A stretch of 64,000 nt of DNA from Streptomyces scabiei 87.22 (GTDB taxonomy: Bacteria; Actinomycetota; Actinomycetes; Streptomycetales; Streptomycetaceae). A program made the position numbers and the translations under genes. Below are positions 24,460 through 34,054 of the stretch, in pieces (position 1 is the first letter of the stretch; each line of letters opens with the position of its first letter). The DNA lies in the NCBI RefSeq assembly GCF_000091305.1, contig NC_013929.1, forward strand, positions 1,550,001 to 1,614,000, given 5' to 3'. The notes beneath the pieces are model-generated. The model worked only from the letters and a program-made list of their open reading frames with translations, was not told where the DNA came from and did not search any database.

Positions 24460-26250
24460 ATGCCCGAGTTCAACGACGGTCAACGCGAGACCGAACTTCC
24501 GGCATCGTCGCACGTCGAGACCGATGTCCTGATCGTCGGCTCCGGCCCGGCCGGCGCCTCGGCGGCGCTGTTCCTGTCGACCCTGGGAATCGACAACATC
24601 GTGATCACCAAGTACCGGTGGACCGCGAACACGCCCCGGGCGCACATCACCAACCAGCGGGCGATGGAGATTTACCGCGACATGGGGATCGAGGACCAGG
24701 TGCTGGCCGACGCCACCGACCACGACCTCGTCGGTGACACCGTCTTCTGCACCTCCATCGCGGGCGAGGAGATCGGCCGTATCCACACCTGGGGGACCCG
24801 GCCCGACCGGGAGGCGGACTACCGGCTGGCCTCGCCCTGCCTCACCGTCGACATCCCGCAGACCTATCTCGAACCGATCCTCGTCAAGAACGCCACCGTC
24901 CGCGGCACCCAGACCCGGTTCTCCACGGAGTACCTCGCGCACACGCAGGACGACACGGGCGTCACCGTCCGGGTCCGTGACCGGCTCACCGGCCAGGAGT
25001 ACGACATCCGGGCGAAGTACCTCATCGGCGCCGACGGCGCCCGCTCCCGGGTCGCCGAGGACATAGGCCTGCCCTACGAGGGCGCGATGGACATCGCCGG
25101 TTCGATGAACATCACCTTCAAGGCCGACATCACGTCCTACGTCGGCCACCGACCCTCGGTCCTGTACTGGGTGATCCAGCCGGGCGCCAACGTCGGCGGT
25201 ATCGGCGCCGGACTGGTCCGGATGGTCCGCCCGTGGAACGAGTGGCTCATCGTGTGGGGCTACGACATCGACTCCGAGCCCCCCGTGGTCGACAACGCCG
25301 AGGCGATCCGCATCGTGCGGCAGCTGCTGGGGATCCCCGACCTCGAGGTCGAGATCACCGGCACCAGCCTCTGGGGGAACAACGAGATGTACGCCACCCG
25401 CCTGCACAAGGGCCGTGTCTTCTGCGCGGGCGACGCCGTCCACCGCCACCCGCCGAGCAACGGCCTGGGCTCCAACACCAGCGTCCAGGACTCCTACAAC
25501 CTCGCCTGGAAGCTCGCGGCCGTGCTGCGCGGCCAGGCCGACCCGTCGCTGCTGGAGACGTACTCGGTGGAGCGGGCGCCTGTCGCGAAGCGGATCGTCA
25601 CCCGCGCCAACAGGTCCAGCCGCGAGTTCGTCGACCTCTTCGAGGCCCTCGGCGTCCTTGACGCCCAGGACGAGGACGAGATGCGGGCCCTGATCGAGGA
25701 GCGCAAGGCCAACACCCCCGAGGGCGCGGCCAAGCGGGCCGCGCTGGTGGCGGCGATGGAGACCAAGCACTACGAGTTCAACGCGCACGGCGTCGAACTC
25801 GGCCAGTTCTACGAGTCCGCCGCCGTCGTCTCCGACGGCACCCGCCCCGCCCCGAGCAGGGACGAGGACCTCTACCACGTCATGTCCACCAGCCCCGGCG
25901 CGCACCTTCCGCACGCCTGGGTCGGCGACAACGTCACCAAGCTCGCCCTGATGGACCTCGCGCCCTACACCCGCTGGACCCTGATCACGGGCATCGCCGG
26001 CGAGGACTGGGCCGCTGCCGCCGAGAAGGTCGCGCAGGACCTCGTCATCCCGCTCGAAGCCGTGGTGATCGGCCCCGGCCGCGAGGTGACGGACCTCTAC
26101 TACGACTGGGCCAAGCTGCGCGAGGTCGAGGAGTCCGGCGCGATCCTGGTGCGCCCCGACAAACACGTCGCCTGGCGTTCGATGAGCCTCGCCGACGAGC
26201 CCGAGGCGGCCCTGCGCGGCGCCCTCGCCCAGCTCCTCGGAAAGGCGTGA
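24460..26250 (+). CDS. FAD-dependent phenol/resorcinol-type hydroxylase
   Basis: 596 aa, class A flavoprotein monooxygenase of the TfdB/phenol hydroxylase group. N-terminal FAD motif VLIVGSGPAGASAALFLS (about 22-40), DG motif YLIGADGARSRV, and GD motif VFCAGDAVHRHPPSNGLGSN; the C-terminal thioredoxin-like domain follows. Length matches 2,4-dichlorophenol 6-monooxygenase (about 598). The two downstream genes need hydroxyquinol, so ortho-hydroxylation of resorcinol (or 4-hydroxylated or chlorinated phenol) to hydroxyquinol is the most economical role. GAGAAGAAGGCGAGGG lies before ATG. Its TGA overlaps the next GTG. Confidence 0.88.
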   Translation: MPEFNDGQRETELPASSHVETDVLIVGSGPAGASAALFLSTLGIDNIVITKYRWTANTPRAHITNQRAMEIYRDMGIEDQVLADATDHDLVGDTVFCTSIAGEEIGRIHTWGTRPDREADYRLASPCLTVDIPQTYLEPILVKNATVRGTQTRFSTEYLAHTQDDTGVTVRVRDRLTGQEYDIRAKYLIGADGARSRVAEDIGLPYEGAMDIAGSMNITFKADITSYVGHRPSVLYWVIQPGANVGGIGAGLVRMVRPWNEWLIVWGYDIDSEPPVVDNAEAIRIVRQLLGIPDLEVEITGTSLWGNNEMYATRLHKGRVFCAGDAVHRHPPSNGLGSNTSVQDSYNLAWKLAAVLRGQADPSLLETYSVERAPVAKRIVTRANRSSREFVDLFEALGVLDAQDEDEMRALIEERKANTPEGAAKRAALVAAMETKHYEFNAHGVELGQFYESAAVVSDGTRPAPSRDEDLYHVMSTSPGAHLPHAWVGDNVTKLALMDLAPYTRWTLITGIAGEDWAAAAEKVAQDLVIPLEAVVIGPGREVTDLYYDWAKLREVEESGAILVRPDKHVAWRSMSLADEPEAALRGALAQLLGKA

Positions 26251-27308
26251 CCGTGCGGTTCATCCACGAGACCCTGCCGCAGCGGGTCGTCTTCGCCCCC
26301 GGCGCGGCGCCGGCCGCGGTGGCCGCCGAGGTGGCCGCGCTGAAGGCGACGAAGGTGATGCTCCTCGCCGCACCGGGGGAGGCGGCTCTCGCCGACCGCG
26401 TCGGCGCGGACCTGCCGGTGGCGGTGCGCCACGACGAGGTCGTCATGCATGTCCCGGTCGACGTCGCCGAGCGTGCCCGGAAGGCCGCGACGGAGGGTGC
26501 CGTGGACGCGCTGGTGTGCGTCGGCGGCGGCTCGACGACCGGCCTGGCCAAGGCGGTGGCGCTGACGACCGGCCTGCCGATCGTGGCCGTCCCCACCACC
26601 TACGCCGGCTCGGAGGCGACGAACGTCTGGGGCCTGACCGAGGGCGAGGTGAAGACGACCGGCATCGACCCGCGGGTTCTGCCGCGCTCGATCGTCTACG
26701 ACGCCTCGCTGCTGTCGAGCCTGCCGGTGGAGATGTCCGTGGCCAGCGGCCTCAACGCCCTGGCCCACTGCGTCGACTCCATGTGGGCTCCGCACGCCGA
26801 CCCGATCGACCGGGCCCTGGCGGGAGAGGGCATCCGGGGCCTGGCCCGCGGCCTGCCCGCCGTGGCCGCCGACCCGACCGGCCTGGACGGCCGCCAACAG
26901 ACGCTCTACGGCGCCTACTTGGCCGCCGTCGCCTTCGCCTCGGCCGGCTCGGGCATGCACCACAAGATCTGCCACGTGCTCGGCGGCATGTTCAACCTCC
27001 CGCACGCCCAGACCCACGCGGTGGTCCTCCCGCACGTCCTGGCCTTCAACGCCCCGGCCGTGTCCGAGACCGAACGGCGCGTCGCGGAGGCCTTCGGCAG
27101 CCCGACGGCGCTAGCCGGACTCGCCGCACTGCGCGCAACCCTCAACGCCCCGCGCGCGCTGCGCGACTACGGCATGCCCGAGGAGGGCATTGCCCGCGCG
27201 GTGGCGCCGGTCCTCGCCGCGATTCCCGCGGACAACCCCACCCCCGTGACCGAGGAGAACCTCACCGCGCTGCTGCGCGCGGCCTGGGAAGGAAGTGACC
27301 CCGCATGA
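26247..27308 (+). CDS. Maleylacetate reductase
   Basis: 353 aa iron-containing-alcohol-dehydrogenase fold of the maleylacetate reductase branch. Nucleotide-binding [34 protein letters not shown], and metal-site His residues in [27 protein letters not shown] and [12 protein letters not shown]. It reduces maleylacetate to 3-oxoadipate with NADH. GTG start fixed by the GTGA overlap with the hydroxylase; its TGA overlaps the dioxygenase ATG. A second, degraded copy fragment lies at 28530-28722. Confidence 0.92.
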   Translation: MTVRFIHETLPQRVVFAPGAAPAAVAAEVAALKATKVMLLAAPGEAALADRVGADLPVAVRHDEVVMHVPVDVAERARKAATEGAVDALVCVGGGSTTGLAKAVALTTGLPIVAVPTTYAGSEATNVWGLTEGEVKTTGIDPRVLPRSIVYDASLLSSLPVEMSVASGLNALAHCVDSMWAPHADPIDRALAGEGIRGLARGLPAVAADPTGLDGRQQTLYGAYLAAVAFASAGSGMHHKICHVLGGMFNLPHAQTHAVVLPHVLAFNAPAVSETERRVAEAFGSPTALAGLAALRATLNAPRALRDYGMPEEGIARAVAPVLAAIPADNPTPVTEENLTALLRAAWEGSDPA

Positions 27309-28201
27309 CCCTCCACGATGTGTCGTCGGAGCAGGCGGCCCGCGAGGAAGACCTGATCGCGCGGGTGCAGCGCTCCTTCGACTCCTGCCAGGACCCCCGC
27401 CTCAAGGAGCTGATGCAGGCGGTCGTCAAACACCTCCACGCCTTCCTGCGCGAGGTCCGCCTCACCGAGGAGGAGTGGACCAAGGGCATCGAGTTCCTCA
27501 CCGCCGTCGGCCACCTCACCGAGGACAAACGCCAGGAGTTCATCCTGCTCTCGGACACCCTCGGCGCGTCCATGCAGACCATCGCGATCAACAACGAGGC
27601 CTACGGCGACGCCACCGAGGCCACCGTCTTCGGACCCTTCTTCGTTGAGGGCTCCCCGAGGATCGAGCCAGGCGGAGACATGTCCTTCGGAGCCGCAGGC
27701 GAGCCCTGCTGGATCGAGGGAACCGTGCGCGACACCCACGGCAACCCGATTCCCGGGGCGAAGATCGAGGTCTGGGAGGCAGACGAGGACGGCTTCTACG
27801 ACGTCCAGTACGACGACGACCGGGTCGCGGCCCGCGCGCACCTGTTCACGGACGCCGACGGGAGCTACCGCTTCTGGGGCATAACACCGACTCCATACCC
27901 GATCCCGCACGACGGGCCGGTCGGCAATATGCTGGCCGCGACCGGACGCTCGCCGATGCGCGCCTCGCACCTCCACTTCATGGTGGAGGCCCCGCAGTGC
28001 CGGACCCTGGTAACCCACATCTTCGTCAGCGGCGACGAACTGCTCGACTCCGACACCGTCTTCGGCGTCAAGGAGTCCCTCGTCAAGGACTTCGAGCAGC
28101 GTCCTGCCGGCACACCGACGCCGGACGGGCGCGTCATCGACGGCACCTGGACGCAGGTCCACTTCGACATCGTCCTCGCACCCACCGGCAGCCGGGGGTG
28201 A
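27305..28201 (+). CDS. chqB: Hydroxyquinol 1,2-dioxygenase (intradiol)
   Basis: 298 aa intradiol dioxygenase. Helical N-terminal dimer domain (about 1-100) with [15 protein letters not shown], then [20 protein letters not shown] and the non-haem Fe(III) ligands: Tyr in DGFYDVQY, Tyr near [12 protein letters not shown], and His-His in [11 protein letters not shown]. The length and the neighbour (maleylacetate reductase) favour hydroxyquinol over catechol; the product is maleylacetate. Cotranslated with 26247. A hairpin terminator follows. Confidence 0.92.
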   Translation: MTLHDVSSEQAAREEDLIARVQRSFDSCQDPRLKELMQAVVKHLHAFLREVRLTEEEWTKGIEFLTAVGHLTEDKRQEFILLSDTLGASMQTIAINNEAYGDATEATVFGPFFVEGSPRIEPGGDMSFGAAGEPCWIEGTVRDTHGNPIPGAKIEVWEADEDGFYDVQYDDDRVAARAHLFTDADGSYRFWGITPTPYPIPHDGPVGNMLAATGRSPMRASHLHFMVEAPQCRTLVTHIFVSGDELLDSDTVFGVKESLVKDFEQRPAGTPTPDGRVIDGTWTQVHFDIVLAPTGSRG

Positions 28202-28210
28202 CATCATGTC

Positions 28211-28235
28211 CGCGGCAGGGTTCCGGTCTGCCGCG
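28211..28235 (+). terminator. Hairpin terminator of the hydroxyquinol operon
   Basis: CGCGGCAG - 9-base loop - CTGCCGCG is a perfect 8-bp GC-rich stem starting 9 bp after the dioxygenase stop. Position and symmetry support a terminator; no U-tract is present. Confidence 0.6.
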
Positions 28236-28529
28236 TATCATGACGGCCGGGCCCATCGCGAACACTGGAGCGCTGTGGGCCCGGTCGGTCGTCAACGGTT
28301 CAGCTGTGAAGGCCGCTGCGACCACTCCCCAACCGCCGTCACGGCGTCTACTCGGCAGGACAGGGCCGTCGACCACAGCCCGCCACCGGCACCGCGGCGG
28401 TCGAAGAAGCGCACCACGCGGCCGGGCACATCCCATGCCTCGATCGCCGAGGAGTCAGCGGTCTGCTGCTCATGCACGACGGCATCGCCAGCAACGCTTC
28501 GAAGTAGTGAACAGCCGCCGCCTGCCTCT

Positions 28530-28722
28530 CCCGCTGGTCACCGAGATGTCCGAGGGGAGGTGGAGGGTGAGTTCGGGGTCGCGGACCCCGGAGCGCGGTG
28601 GGACCGAGGGGCATCGGCCGGTTCGTCTGCGACCGTTCCCGGTCAGGTCCCAGATGGGGGTCATCTCGGAGCCGGCATAGGTGGTCGGGATGCTGATGAC
28701 GGGCAGGCCGCCCTGCCAGGCG
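28530..28722 (-). pseudogene. Degraded second maleylacetate reductase fragment
   Basis: The minus-strand frame reads [20 protein letters not shown], then WDLT, and further on HLPSDISVTSG, aligning with the central part of the reductase at 26247 ([30 protein letters not shown]). The piece between is garbled and both ends of the gene are missing. It abuts the IS110 relic, so insertion and deletion probably destroyed it. It shows that a second hydroxyquinol-type locus once existed here. Confidence 0.6.
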
Positions 28723-28729
28723 AAAGCCG

Positions 28730-29098
28730 TGCTGCCAAACTCGTGTGCGACCTCGCCCACCACCTCCTCATGCTCAACGTATGGATCAAAGACACCGACC
28801 GGGAGATCCGCGAGATGTTCCGCCTCGACGAGCGTGCCGAAGTCATCAACTCGCTGCCGAGGATGGCCCCATCCTCGGGGCCGAGTTCCTCGCCGTCGTT
28901 GGAGATCTGTCCAACTACGCAGACGCCGGCCGCCCAAACCGCCATGATGCGCCCAGGCCTCTCTCGTGACCACTACCTGAAAAGAAGCGCGGAGGGTCTG
29001 ATCCATACCCAGGCATTGCTCGCCCTCGCACGCCGCCGAGTCGACGTCCTTTGGGCCATGCTCCGTGACAAGAGGCACTTCACGCCCACCCCACCGCC
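28730..29098 (+). pseudogene. IS110-family transposase relic
   Basis: Frames shift between KLVCDLAHHLLMLNVWIKDT, GPILGAEFLAVVGDLSNYAD and YLKRSAEGLIHTQALLALAR, then VDVLWAMLRDKRHF. These are, in order, the transposase_20 (helix-hairpin) region and C-terminus of IS110 transposases. The N-terminal DEDD nuclease half is missing. The surrounding 28236-29362 interval holds nothing else I can name. Confidence 0.6.
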
Positions 29099-29362
29099 TG
29101 CGACGGGACCAGCAGTGCGGTCAGTTGCGTCGAGCTTCATCACGCGGAGGATGCGGGCACCGTCGGTGCCTGCTGTGATCTTGGGGTGGCGGGCGGTGAA
29201 CCCTTCATGGCTGGTTTTGAGGGTTCCGAGGGAGATGTGAACAGCGCAGGCCGCTCCAGCAACCCACGTTACCGATCGCTCCCACCTCTTGACGCAACAA
29301 GCCGAAGGCGTTCGTATAGCACCTGCTTCATTAAATCGGATGCAGATGAGGGTGGTACCGCC

Positions 29363-30778
29363 ATGGCCGACGACCTGACATGGCTCAGCGCACATGAACT
29401 CGGGCAGCTGTACCGAAGCCGGCAATTGTCGCCGGTGGAGGTGGTCGGTGCGGCGCTGGACCGCCTGGATCGGGTGGACGCCCGGTTGAACGTCATGGTG
29501 ACGGTCACCGCGGACGCCGCCAGGGAGCAGGCGCTGAAGGCCGAGCAGCGCTTTGCCGCCGGGGAGGAGTTGCCTGCGCTGTACGGAGTTCCGATCACGG
29601 TGAAGGACCTCACCGACACGGCCGGTGTGCGCACCACATACGGCTGCGTCGCCTACGCCGACCACGTGCCCGACAAGGATGCCGCCGCCTGGTCCCGGCT
29701 CAAGGACGCCGGGACGATCCTGCTGGGCAAGACCACGACCCCCGAGTTCGGATTCCTTGGCGTCACCGAGAGCAAGCTGACCGGCACCACCGGCACTCCA
29801 TGGGACCCGGCCCGTGCGGCCGGCGGCTCCAGTGGTGGCGCCGCGGCCTCGACCGCCGCAGGCGTCGCGCCCGTGGCCTGGGGCTCCGACGGCGGAGGCT
29901 CCATCCGCGTCCCCGCCTCGCTCTGCGGAGCGGTCGGGGTCAAGCCCTCAACCGGCCGCATTCCCCACCTCGCCAACACGGAGCCGGACACCACCGAGGG
30001 TCCCATCACCCGCCGTGTCGTGGATGCCGCGCTCCTCCTTGATGCCACCGTCGGCCCCCACCCCCTCGACCGCCTCTCCCTGCCCGCCACCGGCGAACGG
30101 TATGCGGAGGCGGCCCTGGCCGCGGGGGACCTGAGCGGCCTGCGCATCGCGGCTGACCGCGGCCTGCTGCACGGCCCGGTGGACGTGGAGACGCAGCGCG
30201 TCTTCGCCGCCGCTCTGGAGGACCTGAGGGCCGCCGGGGCGGTGGTGGAGGAGACCCAGGTGGAAGTGCCGGACCCCATGGCATTCGCCGTGGCCTACTG
30301 GGGCCCCGAGTACATGACGATCGTGGAGGAGATGCGCGCGGCGGAGCTCGACATCTGGCCTCTGGCGGTGGACATGGCGGACCGGGCGGCGCGCCTTTCG
30401 CCCGTGGACGTGGGACGTGCCGCGCGCGAGACGAAGACGGCCATCTACCTCGCCTATGCGGAGGTGTTCGCCGACTTCGACCTGTTGGTCACCCCCACCA
30501 CGCCCTTCCCGGCCTTCCCCCACGCCGGGGACGTGGGCGGTCCCGCCACCGTGAACGGGCTGCCTCTCGCCGATCCGGGATGGCACCTGCACCGGCTCAC
30601 CGAGTCGCCCAGCCATGCCGGACTCCCCGCCGTCTCCGTGCCCTGCGGCTTCACGGCCGGAGGTCTTCCCGTCGGCCTCCAGATCATCGGACCTCAGCAC
30701 GCCGACGAGGCCGTCGTCTCCGCTGCCGCCCGCTACGAGCGCGCCACAGACTGGTGGACACGGCACCCCGCCCTGTGA
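29363..30778 (+). CDS. Amidase (amidase signature family)
   Basis: 471 aa. Ser-cisSer-Lys catalytic centre: Lys in YGVPITVKDLTDTAG, Gly/Ser loop AAGGSSGGAAASTAAGVAP, and GSDGGGSIRVPASLCGAVG with the acylated Ser. The family hydrolyses amides, from aryl amides and nitrile-derived amides to amino acid amides; substrate not readable. ATG 29363 was chosen over the longer frame starting in the relic. It lies upstream of an ABC importer operon in the same orientation and could process the imported compound, but a 630-bp gap separates them. Confidence 0.88.
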   Translation: MADDLTWLSAHELGQLYRSRQLSPVEVVGAALDRLDRVDARLNVMVTVTADAAREQALKAEQRFAAGEELPALYGVPITVKDLTDTAGVRTTYGCVAYADHVPDKDAAAWSRLKDAGTILLGKTTTPEFGFLGVTESKLTGTTGTPWDPARAAGGSSGGAAASTAAGVAPVAWGSDGGGSIRVPASLCGAVGVKPSTGRIPHLANTEPDTTEGPITRRVVDAALLLDATVGPHPLDRLSLPATGERYAEAALAAGDLSGLRIAADRGLLHGPVDVETQRVFAAALEDLRAAGAVVEETQVEVPDPMAFAVAYWGPEYMTIVEEMRAAELDIWPLAVDMADRAARLSPVDVGRAARETKTAIYLAYAEVFADFDLLVTPTTPFPAFPHAGDVGGPATVNGLPLADPGWHLHRLTESPSHAGLPAVSVPCGFTAGGLPVGLQIIGPQHADEAVVSAAARYERATDWWTRHPAL

Positions 30779-31410
30779 GTTCACCGAGTCCACCCCGCAC
30801 GCCGCATCCTGGGCTGAGCGGACGAGGACTCGCCGACCGCACATGCGGCTGAAATCGGCGACCCTCTGTCTCGAGCTCGGCCGTGGAGAGGTCGCCAGGC
30901 CCCGTCGCCGGTAACCCCCGGGCACGCGACAGCATGGGCTGGAACCAGGGTCGACCCACCGGCAACGACGGGACACCGAGCCGACGCGGGGCGGCGGCGC
31001 ACGGCACCGTCCGCCACCGGCTGCCGTCGCCCAGAGCGCGCGCCGTGCCGCGCCCTCCCGACGAGTGCACAGCACCCGGGACTCGGCGCTCACGTCGGTG
31101 CTCGCGTTGTGGTCCGGTGCCCTCGGCTCGGACCACAAGTGGGCCAGGACACATCGTCCCAACCTGGGGCACACGTTGGCGGCAGAGCGCCACCATGCGG
31201 CAGGTCCGGTTGCGATGCGCGCCCGACGGGCGTCGTACACCTGTCGCGATACGCACGGTAGCCGCACCGGCACAGAGGGGCGCTGCCGGACGAAAGTTAC
31301 GACCTGGAAAACCCCGCCCTTGACTCATTGCCTGTTGTACATCAGTCGCTATACATTCACCGTCAACTTGGCTCGAAAGCGGCCACAGGCTGCGCCGAAG
31401 GAGCGTCCCG
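30779..31410. other. Non-coding gap between amidase and ABC importer
   Basis: About 630 bp with only GC-rich shadow frames. I see no gene, RNA or repeat in 30779-31300. The last 100 bp hold the promoter region of the importer, including the candidate operator at 31337-31354 and a GAAGGAG ribosome site. Confidence 0.5.
31337..31354. promoter_or_regulatory. Candidate TetR operator upstream of the ABC operon
   Basis: GTACATCAGTCGCTATAC is an imperfect 18-bp palindrome (GTA...TAC ends). The core ATCARTCGCTAYAC recurs at 36732-36749 before the MaoC-ligase genes, and a weaker relative occurs at 39530 before the TetR gene. Shared control by that TetR is inferred. Confidence 0.5.
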
Positions 31411-33045
31411 ATGGCTATACGACACATTCCAGGAGCCGCGGTGCTCAGCCTCGCACTGGCCGCGTCCACGCTCACCGCGTGTTCCGGTGGCTCATCGGGC
31501 GGGCAGAAGCCGGTCTCCGCCGACGACCTGATCCCCTCACTTCCGGCCGCAAAGGGTGACGTCGACCGGATCACGTGGAACCTCACCGGCGGCGAGCCGG
31601 AGACGCTGGATCCGGCCAACGCCGCGACCCCGCAGAGCGGCCAGGTGGTCCGCAATCTCTGCGACTCCCTGCTGACCCTGGACGCGAAGTACAACCTCAA
31701 GCCCAACCTGGCGAGCTACGACCAGCAGTCGCCGACCAAACTCGTGCTCACGATCCGCCCGGACACCACATTCTGGGACGGGTCCACCGTCACCGCGGAG
31801 GACGTCGCCTTCAGTCTGCGCCGGGCAGCCGACCCGTCGAAGGTCACCAGCTATCTCTTCGCCAACGTCGACTCCATCAAGGCGACGGCAGCCGACAAGG
31901 TCACCGTCACCTTCAAACAGCCGGACGAGATGTTCACGAGCGAACTGGCCAACATGGTGGTCCTGAAGAAGACGTTCGCCGAGAAGGCCGGCTCCAAGCT
32001 CGGCACCCCGGCCGGCGGCCTGATGTGCAGCGGGCCGTTCAAGCTCGACAAATGGACCAGCGGCGACAGCATCACGATGAGCCGCAACGACGCCTACTGG
32101 AACCGCGAGCGGCGCCCGTTCGCCAAGTCGGTGAAGTTCACGTTCGTCACCGATGCCACCTCCCTCGCCCAGTCGCTGAACGCCGGCGAGATCGACGGCG
32201 CCTACGAGCTGTCTGCTTCCTCCGTGCCGGCCCTGCAGAAGTCCAAGAAGGGGCGACTGGTCTTCGGGCTCTCTCCTCAGTCGATGAACCTCTACGTCGC
32301 CCGTCCGGACGGTGTGATGGCCGACGGCGACCTGCGCGCCGCCCTGCAGCGGATGATCGACCGCGAGGCCCTCGCGAAGGCCGTGTACCACGGAGCCGCC
32401 ACCCCCCTGTACACCATGACACCCCCCGCAACCTGGCCCAACGCCCAGCGCGCAGCGTACGAGAAGGCGTACAAGGCCTTCGAGACCGCGCGGTCCTACG
32501 ACATGGACGCAGCCAAGAAGCTGGTCAAGTCCTCCTCCTACAAGGGACAGCAGATCGTCCTGGCCATCGCCGCGGGCGATGACACTCAGTCGCGCACGGC
32601 GCAGTTGCTCCAGCAGCAGGGCCGGGAAGCCGGCCTGACGATCAAGATCCAGAGCATGCAGCCGCTGGTCTACGCACAGGCGGGCTACGACGCTTCCAAG
32701 CGCAAGGGCGTCGATCTCATGTTGTCGTCGAACTTCAGCGCCACGCCGGACCCGTTGGAGACCATCGGCTTCACGTTCCTGCCCAAGCAGACCTACAACT
32801 ACGTCAACTACGACGACCCGCAGGCCACCAAACTGTTCGACGATGCACGCAGCACCTTCGACGGAACCCAGCGAGCCGAGAAGATCATCGAGATGCAGGC
32901 GCTGTACGAGAAGGCCGACGCGGTCATCCCGCTGGTCTCCACCAACACCACGACCTTCCTCAACGACCGGCTGACCGGGGCGATCACCTCGTTCGCCTAC
33001 TGGTCCATGCCGCAGATGGCCTACGTCGGCGCCACGCAGAAGTAG
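31411..33045 (+). CDS. ABC transporter substrate-binding lipoprotein (SBP_bac_5)
   Basis: 544 aa. Lipoprotein signal peptide with lipobox LTAC, Cys24 as acylation site. Then a family 5 extracellular solute-binding domain: NLTGGEPETLDPANAATP, VTAEDVAFSLRRAADP, and YWNRERRPFAKSVKFTFV. This family delivers oligopeptides, dipeptides, nickel, opines or glycosides to DppBCDF-type transporters. First gene of a five-gene importer operon. GAAGGAG lies before ATG. The cargo may be an amide or acid handled by the neighbouring amidase or CoA ligase (inference). Confidence 0.9.
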   Translation: MAIRHIPGAAVLSLALAASTLTACSGGSSGGQKPVSADDLIPSLPAAKGDVDRITWNLTGGEPETLDPANAATPQSGQVVRNLCDSLLTLDAKYNLKPNLASYDQQSPTKLVLTIRPDTTFWDGSTVTAEDVAFSLRRAADPSKVTSYLFANVDSIKATAADKVTVTFKQPDEMFTSELANMVVLKKTFAEKAGSKLGTPAGGLMCSGPFKLDKWTSGDSITMSRNDAYWNRERRPFAKSVKFTFVTDATSLAQSLNAGEIDGAYELSASSVPALQKSKKGRLVFGLSPQSMNLYVARPDGVMADGDLRAALQRMIDREALAKAVYHGAATPLYTMTPPATWPNAQRAAYEKAYKAFETARSYDMDAAKKLVKSSSYKGQQIVLAIAAGDDTQSRTAQLLQQQGREAGLTIKIQSMQPLVYAQAGYDASKRKGVDLMLSSNFSATPDPLETIGFTFLPKQTYNYVNYDDPQATKLFDDARSTFDGTQRAEKIIEMQALYEKADAVIPLVSTNTTTFLNDRLTGAITSFAYWSMPQMAYVGATQK

Positions 33046-33055
33046 GAGCGACGAG

Positions 33056-34051
33056 ATGTCCGTGTCCACTTCCGCGACCGGTGTGCCGGCCCGGATCCGC
33101 ACCTCCTGGCGCCACCCCGCCACGGCCCTCGCCATGACCTACGTCGTGGGCCCCGTCCTCACCATCCTGTGCGCCTCCTTCCTCCTGTTCGCCGTCCTCA
33201 CCCTGTCTCCCGGAGACCCGGTGGCCCAGTTGCTGGGGCCGCACGCCTCTGACTCCGCGCGCGCCGCGATGCGGGTCAGGCTCGGGCTGGACGACCCGCT
33301 GCCGGAGCGATACTGGCACTGGTTGACCGGCGCCCTGCACGGAGACCTCGGCACCTCGCTGACCTACCGGGAACCGGTCTCCGATCTGCTCGCTCCCCGG
33401 CTGCTCACCACGTTTGTGCTCGTCGGCATGGCAGCGGTCCTCATCCTCGTCGCGGGCCTGGTCCTCGGCGGGATCGGCGGGACGAGTCCGCGGTGGCGCC
33501 CGCTGGTCAACGCCCTGGCCGGGCTGGGCATCGCCGTGCCGGCCTTCGTCGCCACCACCTTTTTGATCAGTGTCTTCGCCGTGAACCTCGGATGGTTCCC
33601 GACCGGCGGCGCGGGCAGCGGCTTCACCGACCGGCTGTGGCACCTCACCCTCCCCGCCATCGCGCTGTCCATCGGGTATGCCGCCTATCTGATCCAGATG
33701 ACCTCCAGTGCGATCGGCGAGGAGGCCGAGGCCGAGCATGTGCTGACCGGCCGTGGCCGGGGGCTGCCCCGCTCCTGGGTCTTCCGGCGGCACATTCTGC
33801 GCAACGCCGCACTGCCGATCCTGACCGCTTCCGGTCTGACCGTGGCCGGGCTGGTGGCCGGCGCGGTGGTGGTGGAGCCCGCCTTCGGTATCGACGGCAT
33901 CGGCTCGTTGCTGATCAGGAGCGTCTCCGCCAAGGACTACCCGGTCGTGACCGCCGTCAGCGCGTTGATCGTCACCGTGTTCGTCGTCGTGACCACGTTG
34001 CTCGACGCCGGCCAGCACCTGCTGGATCCGCGACTGAGGAAAGGACGCTGA
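33056..34051 (+). CDS. ABC transporter permease, DppB-like
   Basis: 331 aa, six membrane segments. N-terminal DppB/OppB motif LSPGDPVAQLLGPHASDSA, then LDDPLPERYWHWLTGALHGDLGTS (first part LDDPLPERYWHWL) and the EAA loop HVLTGRGRGLPRSWVFRRHI that contacts the ATPase. Starts 10 bp after the binding-protein stop. Forms the pore with the next gene's product. Confidence 0.9.
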   Translation: MSVSTSATGVPARIRTSWRHPATALAMTYVVGPVLTILCASFLLFAVLTLSPGDPVAQLLGPHASDSARAAMRVRLGLDDPLPERYWHWLTGALHGDLGTSLTYREPVSDLLAPRLLTTFVLVGMAAVLILVAGLVLGGIGGTSPRWRPLVNALAGLGIAVPAFVATTFLISVFAVNLGWFPTGGAGSGFTDRLWHLTLPAIALSIGYAAYLIQMTSSAIGEEAEAEHVLTGRGRGLPRSWVFRRHILRNAALPILTASGLTVAGLVAGAVVVEPAFGIDGIGSLLIRSVSAKDYPVVTAVSALIVTVFVVVTTLLDAGQHLLDPRLRKGR

Positions 34052-34054
34052 CCG

